From positions 18,880,697 through 18,944,696 of the forward strand of contig NC_061774.1 in the NCBI RefSeq assembly GCF_022458985.1: DNA of 64,000 bases. Reading direction: 5' to 3'. The notes beneath the pieces were generated by a model. It ran no database searches. It was not told the DNA's origin and saw only the letters and a program-made list of their open reading frames with translations. The stretch is from Mugil cephalus. Lineage: Eukaryota; Chordata; Actinopteri; Mugiliformes; Mugilidae. Both the position numbers and the translations under genes were made by a program. Shown one piece after another: positions 1 to 41,900 of the stretch (the stretch's first letter is position 1; each line of letters opens with the position of its first letter).

Positions 1-233
1 AACAATGAAAAATGCAATGAAAAGAAAATCACGGAATCTAGGAGTCGGGTGTTTGCGTTTGATGTCTCGGTGACACAGAGACTCCGAAACGTCTTGACTT
101 GAATTTGTCGCATTTTAAGGAGTGAATGGTGCCTATGATTTAACGGAATGCTTTGATGCCTACCATCAAACTCTCTCACCCCTCCCCTCTTTCTCTTTCT
201 CTTTCTCTCTCTCTCACTTCATCTTCTTCACAG

Positions 234-28312
<28,079 letters not shown>

Positions 28313-29533
28313 CAGCCCACCTGAACTCGCCTGAAGGGCAGACTCTTCCCTCGTCCCACTTTCACTTATTCCGTTCCTCGACCTTACTCCTCTCGAAATC
28401 CATGGAGAATTAACCAACAACTGGGTTATTCACGGAACGCTGCAGGGACTTTTGAAAAAGAATGACTTATCAGAAAACATGTTGTTGATTTTACTGCCAC
28501 AGGCAAAAAATTTAAAGTGTGGTCAAACTTTTTCTTTCTTTTTTTTTTTTGGAAAAAACTTTGAACAACTGAAAAAGCACTGAAGAACTTTTAGAACTGC
28601 TGCTTAGTGAATAAGAAGATTCCCCTTTTTAAAAAAGATAGTGATATTTGGCCCATATTTTTTGGGTCACACTGAGAGCGGCCAACACCGATCAGATGGA
28701 GAAGTTATACTGTGGCGGCTTCTGCGATCAAGGCTTGTCTGTCTCTAATAAATACTGAAGGCAAAGGGACCAAAGTGGAGACAAAGCCACTCCAGAGCGC
28801 AGCCATTACCAATACACATCAAAGGAGGACAGCATAAACAACGACAGACAAGGCAATGTTAAAGGTCGTCCAATACTACGAGTCGCCTCCCTGTCTCAGG
28901 CCTCCCATTGTCCACCGCGGACCAGTCCTCTGCTGCTAAGGCAGCACACATCCAACCAAGCAACACGCAGGCTAACGGCATCCATCCTTAACAGCTGTTA
29001 ATGGACTAGTAAATGAACTTTTTACAAAAACAAAGTTAAAAAAAAAAAGTGATGGCTATATTTGTGGACAGTGGTATCACACAGCATTGTTTATTTTGAA
29101 ATGGGGAGAAGAATCATATTACTACATATGTGTCCGACTACACTAAATTTCAGGATGTTGCGTATACTGTAGATGCCGTAGTTTTGTACGTTTCAGTCGC
29201 GGTAGAATTGTGAGACTTTCACCAAGGCACTTCTGTACAGAACGATCAAACACACCACTTCACGGAGTCCGGAAAACATGCTGAGTTAGTATTTAATTTA
29301 TTTTATTCTTTTTTATTTATTTATTCTTAGTACTATATGACAATCATGAATGAGTCACCGGTTCTATTCGAAGGGGACATTAATGGATGAGTTTATTTTC
29401 TTTTGTAAAATATGTAATAAATGTTCATTTTGTTTTTGTATTAATTTCAGTTTGCTGCCAGGGCAAATAATAGTCACTCTCAAAAAGAATAATTTATGTA
29501 ATAAAGTGTTTAAAAAAAACAGTTTATACTTTA

Positions 29534-29539
29534 AATAAA
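29534..29539 (+). terminator. proximal tenm2 poly(A) signal
   Basis: AATAAA followed by a GT/T-rich stretch (AACTGTGAAATCTGTTTTTT), a good cleavage context. Confidence 0.6.
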
Positions 29540-29942
29540 GTCTTTAAAACTGTGAAATCTGTTTTTTCGAAATATATTTCGATGTACAGTGTATAGACCT
29601 ACCTTTATGCAGCACAGTAGAATTGTTCAGAATATCAAGTTTTATATTTCTAAGAGGAAGTGGCTTGTAATGTGCAAAATCTTTAGCTGGTCTTACTACT
29701 CTAGAGTTTTGTGGCACTCTAATACTCCATATCTACAATATCAATCCCCAGTTTGTTGTTTTTGACTGTTTTTTGTTTGGAAGCTACAGATATTTCTGTC
29801 CTAGATCCCAACAGCAGTAGCAGTAATGGATCCCTCTCACTGTGAAGAGACTCGTGCTGGATGTCATAATGTACCAAATCAGTATTATCGAAGGATGATT
29901 CTTATACATTCACTGAAACGAGACTCTTCTGAGAACCTTATC

Positions 29943-29948
29943 AATAAA
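29943..29948 (+). terminator. possible distal tenm2 poly(A) signal
   Basis: AATAAA in TCAATAAAACAT, followed by a T-containing stretch. Use of this site is not proven. Confidence 0.4.
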
Positions 29949-30539
29949 ACATAATTGTTTACTTCAACTGAGCAACGTCTAGTTCACTTTCACCTCCTCA
30001 TTTTTGTGTTTGAAAACTACAGTTTTGCAGAACATCTTCATGTAAGTTGGAACGATCTTTGGAGCTATAGTTTATCCATTAATGATCTTTTTTCCACATC
30101 TTGTTAATTGTGCATCTCTCTCACTGATAAAGAACAGTTTTTGCAAAAAAAAAAAAAAAATGTCAGTAAAAAAAACACTTTGCCTGCTTTGGTTCATGCT
30201 GGTTAATTTCCATGGCTCACTGAGACGTTCAATGGAACCAGGCCATCATACAAACAACTTTTTCCCTCCATAGGCTGTATATGGATGAGATGCACTTTCC
30301 TGCTCACAAGAACAAACTTTGTTTCGGCCAGGTCATTTATAATTCACGAGAAACTTAAAGGCAGGATGCATAAAATCTCTGCTGCCCTACTCCCCCTTCC
30401 CACTTCTTTCTTACAGCCGCAGTTCAACTCCCTCCTCCTCCCCGTGAACGCGCCATTGACACATGGCATGGAGAAGTCTGCCATTGAGCCTTCACTAGCA
30501 TGGGACCAGGCTGCAACCTCCAGGGCTGAAAGATGAAGC

Positions 30540-31240
30540 CCATTCTTAAGTGCAAAAAATAATGCAGTTCATCGAGTGGCCACTTGAGGCTGGCAGCAAA
30601 AGGGAGCAAATCCCCATAGACCACCAAGTTAAAAAGCCCAACTTTACAGCGACATTTAACATGTTTAAAGCCTTGTACAAAAACGGTTTTGGTGTCAAAA
30701 GTTTATTTCACTATTCATGACAATTGTATTTTATTTATAAATCATTCGTTTATTTTATATTAAGGTTTAAAATTCTGCATAATTAAAGGCGTTCCCACTT
30801 TGAGTGACAGGTAGCGGAGTGTTTGGTGGGCGGGCCTCAACGTCCAGGCTGCTTTGACTCCGCCCCAATATAACCCGCCGTGTCATATTCAGAGTATCCG
30901 AGTGCAGCCGGAGCATTAACTGGCCGGAGTAAAGTTCATCCAACATGGCGACCGCGGGTCCCGCCCACTGCGGGCATCTTTTTTGAGGTTCAGTATCCAA
31001 CGATGGGTTTGTTCCATAGTCAATGAATGGGACACGAATGCGCATCGACTCATGTAGAGTAACCAATAGGAACACCCGAAACAGCGACACACTGTAAAAT
31101 GATTAATCGAAAAATACCGTCACGGGGTAATTTTTATAAAGCCTGCCAATTGTTCTCTCATGACACTTGAATTACAAATCGCTAATTCAAATTTGGACAA
31201 TATAACACCAAAAATAAATGACATACTTTGCCTTTAATTG
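30540..31240. mobile_element. candidate dispersed fish repeat
   Basis: The stretch GTGGCCACTTGAGGCTGGC, then GAGCAAATCCCCATAGAC and CATAATTAAAGGCGTTCCC, with ACTTTGAGTGACAGGTAGC, closely resembles a high-copy teleost repeat that I recall. No terminal repeats or duplications could be defined, so borders and class are open. Confidence 0.4.
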
Positions 31241-31484
31241 TCCTCATAGGGCCCCTCTCACTGAAGCATACGTCATACTCGCTAAGCATTGTGGGAGATG
31301 GTTTGAATACCGCACCTTGATGTGGCATTGTATATACAGTCAAGGCGTGGCTTTAGATGAACATTCAAAGCTTTTGTAGCTTAATGTATTCCGTTTCTCT
31401 TACAGTCTCCTTACAGAAATGAAAGGAAGTTTAAAATATATAAAGGCTCAAATTTATACAAAATAATAGTGTAGCCACAGTGTA

Positions 31485-31620
31485 GTTATCCCTCCTGTTA
31501 TCCTTGGGGTCAATTTGACCCCAATCAATATTCATCATTCATAAATAACAGTAGAGGGAAGGTCAATTCACTGGTAGCAAGGAGTTATTTATGTAGTCAA
31601 CAAATAAACAAAGTTCCTGA
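31485..31620. mobile_element. fragment of a CCTCCTGTTATCC-type repeat
   Basis: CCCTCCTGTTATCCTTGGGG followed by TCAATTTGACCCC matches the end of a miniature DNA element common in fish. No matching opposite end is visible, so this is probably a truncated copy. Confidence 0.4.
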
Positions 31621-33198
31621 CACAAAGACTTGGTCAACAAGTTTATGTAAATTATTTCCTTGAGGGTAAAATGTGTTAGTAATATTTGAGGGTAATAGAG
31701 CATCCCCTGCAGCCTGTCTGAACTAGCAAGAGGAACACACACAAATAGATATGTTAACTAATGCATGTGAATCACATCTAGTTAATAAATAAATTTCTCA
31801 TTTTTTATCTTCTGTAACTGTAACTTGGAGCCAGACTCTTGCCTCTAGAGTACACCCTGGACAGGTCGCCAGTCACTTAAATTTCTTCTCAATAATACTT
31901 GAGAATTTACTTTACAATAAACAGGAAGTCGCCAAGAGGTACATGAATTATGAAGAAAATCAGGCTCATTTGAACTTCTTTATATACTGTTAGTAATTGA
32001 GATGGTAATTTAAAGTCTATTTATAAACCAGTGCGGCTCACCGAGTGGTCAGGCAGCCATGTCGCAACTGAAATCCTTCAACAGCAACCGTGTTAAAAAT
32101 AAACACATCCAGCCAGGCACAAACATGTACATTACGCCGGTCTATAGCCTACTCTCCACCCTGCCTTAACGTCGCACACAACACTCACTCACACACATGC
32201 AGACATACTGATCCCATCTACTAAATAAAACGACACAGTGTTTCTTTATGGCAATAAATTATTTTAATGACTCAAAAGCAAAAAATTCATTGAACTGGTA
32301 ATTTGGTTTCTGTTAAGCAATCACAACATTTATTCATATTTTCAGTTTTATTCCCAATGTACGTAGTAAAAATAATATTTGTGGAATCTGTATCATAACA
32401 AGATGAGCAAGGGAAGAAAAAAAAATAAAACAACACGGCTACTGAAGGTGCACAGTAATCAAACATAAATCACTGCCATCTTTAAAAATGTATTTCTGTC
32501 ATGTGACTCGACTGTAAGACATACATCTGCAAAAACACTTGTGTGCAAATGAAAGGTTTACATTTCAAGCGTCAGCTTCTTAAGAGCGCCCCCTGGCTCA
32601 TTAGCAGCCAGGGACCTGGTGGCCTTTGGGTGATGATTCCACAATAAGGGACAGTCCTCGTTCATGGTCGAGAGCATAGCTGAGAGGGAGTTGGGGAGGG
32701 CTGTAGGTGGTTGAACAGACAGGCAGGAGTAGTATCTCACAGAGGTAATCATCGTAAACTGCCAAAGAGCATCACACTAGATGAGCCTGAGATCTGAATG
32801 TGTGTGTGTGTGTGCTGTGTATGTACCTTGCTGTGTGCGTGTTTGTGCCTGCTGTGTGTTGGTGCACGATTTCAGGAAAGAGCCTGAGAGTCAGGTTATG
32901 TTTAGAAGCTCAGTTACAAGCTGCTACAATATAACCCCTGGACAGATCAGTCAGTCAGTGCTGAGGGCTTCACATCAAGCTGGAGTAGCTCTGAGGGAGA
33001 GAGGCTTCCACGTAGGATGAAGGCTTTTATTAATGGACGTGTGCAATTACTTGTAGAGGAAAAGGAGGCCGAGCGAGGTTTAAGGCAGATGAGGGAAAGG
33101 GTGATGGGGTTCGAGGCACAGAAATGAGGGCAGGAGGGCGATGGGGGGGAGGGGGGAGTGAGGGTGGGGGTGGGAGGGGGGCTGTTGGGGGAACAGCG
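31621..33198. other. intergenic DNA and cystm1 3' UTR
   Basis: No gene seen between the repeats and the cystm1 stop. The part nearest 33199 is the cystm1 3' UTR; minus-strand AATAAA candidates (TTTATT on plus) lie at 32329-32334 and near 32353. A TG run is at 32799-32814 and a G-rich run at 33141-33190. Confidence 0.45.
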
Positions 33199-35519
33199 TT
33201 ATGTCAGCATGTCCCAGAGACAGCAGCAACACAGAGCTGTCCAGCAGGCTGTCAGGCACGTGTCTCCTGTGTCGTCCCTTCTCCTGTCTTCCACCACATA
33301 CACTACAGAGAAAAACAGAGGAGCCCAAAAGGAAGTCAGCGTGGGTTAACAGGGTGAAAAGAGCACAAGAATGCAATTAGCGATGTCTTTTCTAAAAGCA
33401 CATCGCAGATCGTTCTCAGAAGAACTACACTGTCAAGTCTCCAGCAGTGAGTTCAAGTGTAACCACGGCCGATATGGTTTCCTCTAATTACATTCATCAT
33501 GGGAGGCACATCTCCATGGTAATACCATGGCAGCCCAGAGCCATGATCAGACGGCATTACAGGTGAGGCAACGCTAGACTGAAAAAAAAAAAAACCAAAA
33601 ACCTCAGATTTAAAACTGAGATACCGCCATGCTCCATCAAGAAATATCCTTTTTACTACACGTGTGTAACGGAGGCTTTATTTCACTTTTAGTCAACAAA
33701 ATTAGACATGTAAAAGGTTTCACAGCTGCTTCAGTCAGCAGGGGAAACGAGTCAAACAATAGACCTGAATGACTACATCTCTGGTTCTCTGTGTCTGCGA
33801 TTAATGATTCATGTGAAAGCAAACACTTCCCGTTTATAGCAGCTGTGACCGCCTCCTTTGTGTGGCAAAACATCTAGGTGACCACGTCTTACTCAGTAGA
33901 TAAAATTAAAGTGACTAATCATTCGTTGTCACGACCTCTGATAAGAATGTCAGACTTAATGACTGGTCAGCGCTAAATATTAAATTGTCAAAGTGTCTCA
34001 CAGCAAGATGCTGGATAGTAAAACAAGTCTTTTCGTGACAATCCAGAGGGAGCTTATCTTAAGCCGGTTACAAGAGCCGAAACACCTCAGTGTCATTCTC
34101 TTAGCAAATCAAATCAATCAATTTAATGTTTTACAGTGTGAATTTCGTTTCCCAGTTTGTGCCACAGTTTACTGGATTCTCAGTTGGGAGTTCCTACTGT
34201 ATTTTTTAATTTCTTGCGTTGTATACTAAACGGAACAATTTACAGTCCAACATAAAGATTGTCTATCAGTCTCATCTGGTGTCAAATCATTTAATTAATC
34301 ATTTAAGCTGTCTTTTCAGCAATATCCAGCACAATATTTTTATTCCAGCTGTGAAACATCATGACGTTTTTCAAGAAGCTAAGTGGGTCATTAGTGTCAT
34401 TACGAACTCCTTGGCACACTGCTTGAACCTCCACAGAAAGGCGTGTGTGACCCGGATTACTCACAATACGGAAGAAGACGGTAAACAGTGAGGAAGTGCG
34501 TATGGGGAACTGTTCCAGGAAAGTTAATAAGATTGAAGGGGAAACCTGGCGAAGCTTGTTAATCAACAACCACGTCTTAATTCCTTCATCTCTATGTACT
34601 TTTGATAAACTGTAGATTGGACAGTGGAAAAACGAAATAAAAGGCTTGATGCAATAAATTGTCATATTGCATTGAATTGTTGGTTGTTGTTTTTTTTTTC
34701 CTCAAGTACAATGGTGCCGCAATGAAATGTGCAATGAATAAAAACTTTACAAACTTTCCGGACCGGTAGCCTTTAGCAGAAATGTCTTGATTGTTAATTA
34801 AGCATCTAATTTGCTGCTCCGGGCATCTTTAAAAAAAAAAAAAAAAAAGCTAAATAGGATGAAAGCACTTAAGGATAAACCCATTCAGATTGCACTGCAG
34901 TGTCTGCTGTTTGAGGAAAAAAAAAAAAAAAGAAACGCAAGAGTCTATTGGAAAAAGCTTGGCAATTTTCAATTCAATCAACCTCAAAATGCCAAAAAGC
35001 AGTACTCAATGGAACACAGCTGGACTGCAGTTTAATTAGTAGAAAAAATGTGGCATTGTGGAAAAAATCCAGCAAAAGACATCCCCTTTTTTTCCGCCGC
35101 TGGTGCTGTAGCACCCCAAGAGGGAAACATTCATTCATGCTTTTTATATAATCCTCCAGTCATTTTGTCATTGCAACATAACAGATACTGTACATATCTG
35201 CCGTGTGGTACCACTCACCTGTGTTTTTGGGAGCCTCCCCGTACATAGGCCCAGGAGGGGGTCCTCCTTGCCAGCCAAACTGTTGTTGTCCAGGGTACCC
35301 CTGGTAAGGAGGCTGACCTGGGCCGGGATAGGGACCTCCAGGACCCATTTGCCCAGCGGGATAGTTAGGGTATGCTGGATTTGGCTGCTCCATGTTCACA
35401 GGGTAACCCTGTGGAGGGTAGCCCTGGGCTGGGTAGCCTTGTGGAGGTGGGCCTTGGCCTGGGTAGCCTGGAGCAGTTGGGCCATTGCCTGGGTATGGAG
35501 GTGGCTGCTCAAAATTCAT
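33199..35519 (-). CDS. cystm1: cysteine-rich and transmembrane domain-containing protein 1
   Basis: Two coding exons on the minus strand: 35519 down to 35219 (donor GTGAGT) and 33302 down to 33199 (acceptor CTCTGTAG, stop TAA at 33199-33201). Joined, they give 405 nt, 134 residues. The N-terminus MNFEQPPPYPGNGPTAPGYP leads into a long proline, glycine, tyrosine region with repeated YPPQGYP or YPAQGYP units. The C-terminus VYVVEDRRRDDTGDTCLTAC, WTALCCCCLWDMLT is the diagnostic CYSTM tail and anchors these small stress-associated proteins in the plasma membrane. The human protein is about 97 residues, so the repeat region is expanded. The start is the ATG at 35519, which aligns with the human MNQENPPPYPG; in-frame ATGs further upstream belong to intron or leader. 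Its molecular role is poorly known. Confidence 0.93.
33303..35218 (-). other. cystm1 intron between coding exons
   Basis: A 1.9-kb intron with A runs at 33581-33594, 34831-34848 and 34917-34931. I see no other gene or defined element. Confidence 0.6.
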
Positions 35520-35537
35520 CTTTGGGTTGGAGGATCG

Positions 35538-38500
35538 CTTTAAAAGTAAGAACAATACGTGATGGTGTAAATAAATGATGACAACTTTCATTTCCTAAAC
35601 ATACTAAAGGCATTTTGATTCATATCTGTGTATTTATCTATTGTAGCATTAACGTAAAACAATACCAAATATGTTTGTATGCCATGTTTACCATGTGGTA
35701 TTTTTCAATTTAGTTTTACCTTTCCCCTACTTCCTTTCCAGTTTCTTGTTAAAGGGCTGGGTAGCCTCTAGAGTCACATCAGATAATGAATTCCCCTGAG
35801 TCATGATACAACATCATCACGTTTCAAGACGGGCATTAAACAGATGCAACTGCTTTCTAGGACAGCAAAGCTGTTTATCATTTAGTCCACTCCACTAATG
35901 CTGAAAATCTGTCTCCTGCTTTATTGTCCTACTGCAACAATCACAATCTCCGCAGACACAGAGGAAAGAAAGCACGGCACATTATGTTAATGTTTGCGAA
36001 GGCTGTTCAAACACTACTTAACAAACAGAGAAGCCAGCTTCAGAGAGTGCATGGTGAGGCTAATGGAACAAATCAAGGGCAAGAGAGGGACCGAAAGAGG
36101 TTGTTGTGACCATCCAGGGCTATAGGGGATGCGTTTTCACATTTGGTCTTGTTATTCAGTCAGAAACACCCGAACGTGACATGTCGCACATCGCACACCA
36201 CATGACTGTGTGAAAATAACATGTGCCTAGATGGGACTTTTTTTTTTTCTTTTCTTTTTTTTTAAACAACGATAAGCTTAGTTTCTAAAGGTTATTCGTT
36301 TCCCCTTTGGGCCTTGTGAAGGAAGTCCATTTCCCAACCAACCACTAATGGCTGCTGATGAGGTAGATCCGGGCCCATCACAAACCCCCATGCCGGCCTT
36401 CATCAGTGAATTTGCTCATGCAAAACAGCCACAACACGGGAAAGTGGGCCAGACGGAGAACAACAACTGCGCTTGGCATCCCAGGATTCCTCTGTCATGT
36501 TGTGTATGTACACTGTAAACATCGCTATAGCACACCCGATTCCCTTCTGCTTATCCTCTCCGTTCGGATCCCGCCTTCGGTTCATAATAAAACAATGGTG
36601 TCACTGCGGCTGCGAATGAAACTGGGTTACCGTCTGAACTGGGACACGCAATAGCACTTGTTGGTGCCGTTATCAATACTGTTATCTACAAAAAAAACAA
36701 AGAAAATAATATTGAATTTACTGGGTTCAAAGTGTGATAACAGGGTTTTTATATCTTTTATTGCCTAACGGTATTATCAACAATATTACATTGTGATTGC
36801 TGGGAAATGCTATGCCTGTGGATAAGATAATAGGTACATTTTATATCATACAATGATTACAGTGGAATATAACCATTAATGTAATGACACACTTCCCTGT
36901 GTGGTGTCTTCTCAAAGATGGTGGGACGTTTCACCACCTGAGGGTGTTCTTTAAGCTACTGACAGATGACAAGTCCTGGGTAACTATGGTTACTGTGTCC
37001 AGGCGGAATTGACTATTCCCTGGTGATTTATTTTTGCCACGCCAGTAAGCCAGCATACACAAATAGCGGGACCCTGGAAGTGGCTCTCGCGTTACAGTCG
37101 GTTGTGATGTTTTCAGGTGTACCTGCGCTCTGCCTGCCATGGCGTGCCAAACCGAGAAATGATGTGAAAGAGGACCACAGTGTTAGATTACTAGCTACAG
37201 GCTGAGAAGGAGCTTCTTTCAAAAGGACCTTACAAATAATCAGTAATCTGACGCCAACAGTGTTGTCTACCTACAGAATCTAAGTCTGCCATGAAGACTT
37301 TAAGACTTTAGACTTTATTCGTCCCAGAAGGGAGACGTGTCTCCACTTTACTGTACATACATTCAGCACAGCAGATAATAGACCACCTTGCTTTTATTGC
37401 AGTCATATAAATATCTACTGAACTTTGGCATTTGACTTGATTCTGATGATAAGGGACTTAAGAGTTGCTGATTTGTATGAAGGCTAGTACGTGGTATGAA
37501 GTACGTGTCTCTCTTCACTGCGTCAATGCATGTCCATTTGCATGTGTGCCATTTGCTTCCACACTTGCGAGGGAAATGAGCGAGTGAGCTCTGGCAGTGT
37601 GTTTTCACAACAGCGTGATGCCGATAATCTCCCATGCAGACGCACACATGGGACGCCTTCACCCCGTCCCTTTCCTGAACCCGTCAACCTCCTTTAAATG
37701 TATATAAAAGACAAGAAACAGGTCTCGCCAGTTCGTTGGCAAAGCCGTCAGAGTAGAACAATTGAACAATTATTAACAATTTGATAAAGAACACAGGATG
37801 GAATTTATTAACTCAATACAAACCATTAACTGTGTTAGGCTAAGGACGAATACAAACTAAACAAAACCAGTGTCCTGATGATAATGTGCAGTCACCGGGC
37901 AGAATACTAATGGAACCTGTGTGAACAAAGAAACTCCTATTTTATTTTAATGCAAACCCAGCAGGAAACGCACTAGTTGAACGTGGTCGTGAAACATGGT
38001 GTCAGCATTATTGTAGTGTGTCCTATGGAACAGTGTTATCTATTGAACTCACACAGTCTCTGTTAAGACAATAAATGGCTCAGTTCAACCCAAAAAACTG
38101 TGGTTGAAACGGCAGCTATAATAAACGGGTCAATACTGGCCTAGATTAAACTGAAAGAGCTTCATTATGTACAGACTGTGGGAGTACAAGAGGAGGTATA
38201 CATGCCACAGAGCAGCTCTGTAGCCTGGCAGCCCATGTTTGCTGATCCTACGTCTGGAGACAATCACGGGATCAGGCTAGGTGTATATGAAATGACCCCA
38301 TTGGACCTAATTAGGAATAATCAGAACCAACGCACACAAACACCGGCTCAGGGCCAACGCATCTCCATCAAGATGTGTGACAGAACTAAAAATTTTATGG
38401 CTCTTTTTTTAAAATAAGCTATCCTTCATGCTTAAGTAGGAAAACTTAGCCTCGAAACAATAACCGTTATTTTTCTTATTGGCCTTACATTCCCAAATTG

Positions 38501-38736
38501 GCTATTATTTTGTTTTAGTAGCAAGTTAATATTAGTAATGGTAAAACTATTATTATCTCTATTGTCATATAACGTGTTATGATATGGAAAACATTTATAA
38601 TATATGCTAAAACAGAAATGGCACCTGCAGGCCACAATCCTTTCTAGCACCGTTACCGACTCCCCCTCTAAGTTTATGGTGACTAGGCTCTTAAACACAA
38701 AATTTTAAACGTTACGGACATGTTTGCACCACCTAC
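35538..38736 (-). other. cystm1 first intron
   Basis: A 3.2-kb intron between a likely 5' UTR exon ending at 38737 (donor AAAG/GTAGGT) and the exon starting at 35537 (acceptor TTTTAAAG). It has T tracts at 36238-36263 and a short stretch near 37296-37340 (ACTTTAGACTTTATTCGTCC) resembling retroposon tails. No coding signal. Confidence 0.5.
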
Positions 38737-38737
38737 C

Positions 38738-38985
38738 TTTGAGTTAATAGTATCCCGGTGTGCGTAGAGTAGATGTTATGGCTGCTCGGAGAGAAACGCC
38801 GTCTGTCTTCAGTGTTTATTACTGTTTTTACCGCAATGAGCGACTCTCCGCTGAAATACAATGCGCATCGCGTTGACTGGACGTGACGTCACGTTGAAGG
38901 GCAAGGTGGAGTGGGCGGGGCCTCCGAGCAACGAAAGACACGATTGGCCGCCGAGAGAAGCGCTGGTCACGGCGTCCAATCACAA
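38738..38985 (-). promoter_or_regulatory. cystm1: cystm1 promoter and first untranslated exon
   Basis: A GC-rich block upstream of the candidate leader exon carries a palindromic CRE TGACGTCA at 38884-38891, a GC box GGGCGGGG at 38913-38920, ATTGG (CCAAT on the minus strand) at 38943-38947 and CCAAT at 38976-38980. Transcription probably starts near 38800-38900. The transcription start site is inferred. Confidence 0.6.
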
Positions 38986-41900
38986 GCGGGCCCGATGATT
39001 ACAGGGACGTAAGGGTGGAAAAAAAGAAAACCCACAATGACTCCTAGATCATTTGACAATGGAGCATTTGACTTGCTAAAAGATTAAACAGACCTACATC
39101 ACCAAGTAGGCGGCGGAATAAACACAAGAAGAGGCAATAGCTGAGTGACTAATAAAACGTTAATCATTAGTCAGTGACCTAGTTGCACTCACTCCAGGAA
39201 ATGTGTTAAGGGAGTTTATGGATATTTTCCAGACATTAGACAGCATGTGATAATTATTAGTCATATAAATATGGGTTATCGCGTGTGTTGACCTTTTTTT
39301 AATCTTTTATTGTTTGATAGCAGCAATCCGTTTTTATTCAAACTTAAAACGGGAGAGCTGTTGAGGGAAAGTGCGTTACTTGGTTTCTTCCAGCAGATGT
39401 CAGGCTAGTCCCAGTCAGTCTCCTCTGAACTGAAACGAGTTGATATATTATTGTGTAAGATTTCAAATGTGTGCAAATCTTGCTTTGCTGTGAAAGCCCA
39501 CCAAAGAACTATTTGGTAAGTGTTGCCCAGTATAACTGGTGACTAGACAGCTCACAGACAGAGTGAGGCACACATGAACAAACGTGCAAAGAAATGTGTC
39601 TATATGCAGTATATATGAACTTTATCGTGAGTTCACATTATCTATATGAACAGCACCTAAAAGCCAGTGACGACAGAAGAAAGCACTGATTTGTACGCCT
39701 TTACAAACAGTATAAAAGCAAGAGAAATACCCATGAATAAACTTGCCAAGACATGTATCCAAATACTGTGATGCACGTGCACAACCTGAAATCCAATAGC
39801 AGCAGAAGGAAAAATGACTCTTTACAAACAAAAGTGTCTGTCCGCAGTGTTGGCTGAAAACAGAAGTGATGTACATCAAGTATAATACAAGTGCTTGTTG
39901 TGTGTGGGATACGCAAGATATTTATGCTGAAGTGAATAATGCATAGTTTAATGCATCATATTACTCTGCAGGGTAATAACAAATGCCTTAGCTTATGTGT
40001 CCCTGTCACATGGTCAGTGACAAATGTGCTTATGCCCACCCACTCTAACCAAGGCTACTCCAAAAAAACTTCCAACAGAGTATCGCATACGCATTCATAA
40101 GATCTTGTCAATTTTATGAATCACAACGTTCTACAGAGTAACTGTAAATATAAACCAGGTGACCCTAACGAACATGCCGCATGCACATATGATTGTAAAA
40201 AAGTTAAATATCTCTTCCATTATTTATTACATTACATGAGCACAGTATGAATATAGTGGCATACCAGGAGCCTGCCAGCATGACAGCTGCCATTGACAGT
40301 GGAAGTGTTCGGCAAGGTAATTCCAGACCACGCAGCAACATGTGATAACACTTACACAATGTACAAGAGGTTGCTTATATCCACAGACGGACAGATATTT
40401 GAACCGTCCGTGCCCTTGAAAATTAATGTATGCACACCGAGGTATGTTTACAGCTAGCATGAAGCTGTGCACGGACAGGAAGTTGATGTAAGGAACTGGT
40501 GGCACATTAAGCAACAACTTGGCAACAGCTTTAAAAACGGCTGATGTGACGCTGTCCTTTAGCAGAGATTGTGAAACAAACAGCACAGGAACCATCGGCT
40601 CTACTGAGACAAATACATGTATTCATATGACTATTGCATGCTGAGTTTTTATGGTGGTATGTTGCAAACTTCACTTCCTGAAACTAAACAGAATAAACCC
40701 CGTGATGTGCATTTTCAAATATTACATTAGCTAATGTAATCGAAGAAACGAGTAACATCTGGTGTGTCAGATTTAATTTCAAAGCGCAGGCATGATCGTG
40801 GAATCGTATGATACAGAATACAGAATGAGCACATTTTACTCTCAACTGAAGTCAACATGAAACAGTTGGCTGAACTCCTGCAGTATAAATATTTAACTAA
40901 GGGAAATGTAGAGTGCGGTTTCTGTTCGTATGTTAATGCATGAGCGAAACACGCGGCCGACTTCAGCCCCCGTCCCCTCCCTGTCATGATGAATGTCACC
41001 AAGCAGCCCGTGTGTTTGAGTGTCTGTTTACGTCGTCTCCCCAGCAATTCAGCCGGTGCCTGTACCGGGCCAGCTGACAAAAATAGAGCCACGACTTTAC
41101 CGAGACCCCTTACAGTGAAACGGGAAGGGGAGCAGGTGTAAAGGGAGGGGCAGGGAGATGAAAAGGGGGAGCATTTGGTCTTTGGCAAAGGGCGTTGGAG
41201 CAAGTTTACCAGGGTTCATGTGAACTGAGGGAAGGAGGTTGGGTGGATGTCAGCGGGGCTGTTTACGGTGCTACAAGACAGATACTTTCCAAGACAGCAT
41301 TGCATAAATAGAAAGCAATCATAGCATTGACTTGTTGTGCAAAAGCAATGATGAGGTTTTTTCTGAACAACAGCAAAACAGTACACAGTAAAGGTCGCTG
41401 TTTGGATATAGTGTCACATACTGTTGAAAAGCCAAGTCTTTTTTAATGTGTTGTTTTCACTCCACAAATATGTGGCGTATAATATGTATAACATCAGAAC
41501 GGAAAAAACAACACAAGTCTGTTTGCAGACACTTTTGAACTTTGCTGAGTAATTTATACTTTGTCCAGGAAGTTTCTGACAAGCTCATATGTCACTGTCA
41601 TACGCAGAAATGTAACAGCTATGGCTGGAAACGGCCTCCACTCTAACCGCTGTGCACTATCACCACAGCTGAGATTTCTTGACATAATTCATTTACAACC
41701 GTATTAAAAAAAAAGACAAATACCCGATATACGTAAATGTGATTGTAGTACCGTGCAACAGCAGTAGAAATGGATTCGCGCTCACTGTTTAGGCAGTCGT
41801 TTTCCTGAAAATCTAACGTTTCTGTGAACAAATCCCAGATAAAAATTATGCATGAGCAAACAAGTCCCTACTGTGTCAGAAAAAAGAATAGTACATTAGT

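Larger units (their letters stand above)
28313..29990 (+). other. tenm2: tenm2 3' UTR
   Basis: A/T-rich noncoding DNA after the TAA. AATAAA signals lie at 29534-29539 and 29943-29948, giving UTRs of roughly 1.25 or 1.65 kb. The end point is inferred from the signals. Confidence 0.65.

Noticed and set aside
33080..33376. Open frames on both strands over the cystm1 last exon
   Set aside because: Shadows of the real exon 33199-33302 and of a G-rich simple sequence.
35520..35591. Upstream extension of cystm1 to an earlier ATG
   Set aside because: The extra residues have no counterpart in the family, and an acceptor (TTTTAAAG) at about 35538 interrupts it.
40727..41203. 158-codon minus-strand open frame in the intergenic interval
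   Set aside because: No recognisable domain, no clear splice or promoter context; kept only as a possible transcript in the findings.
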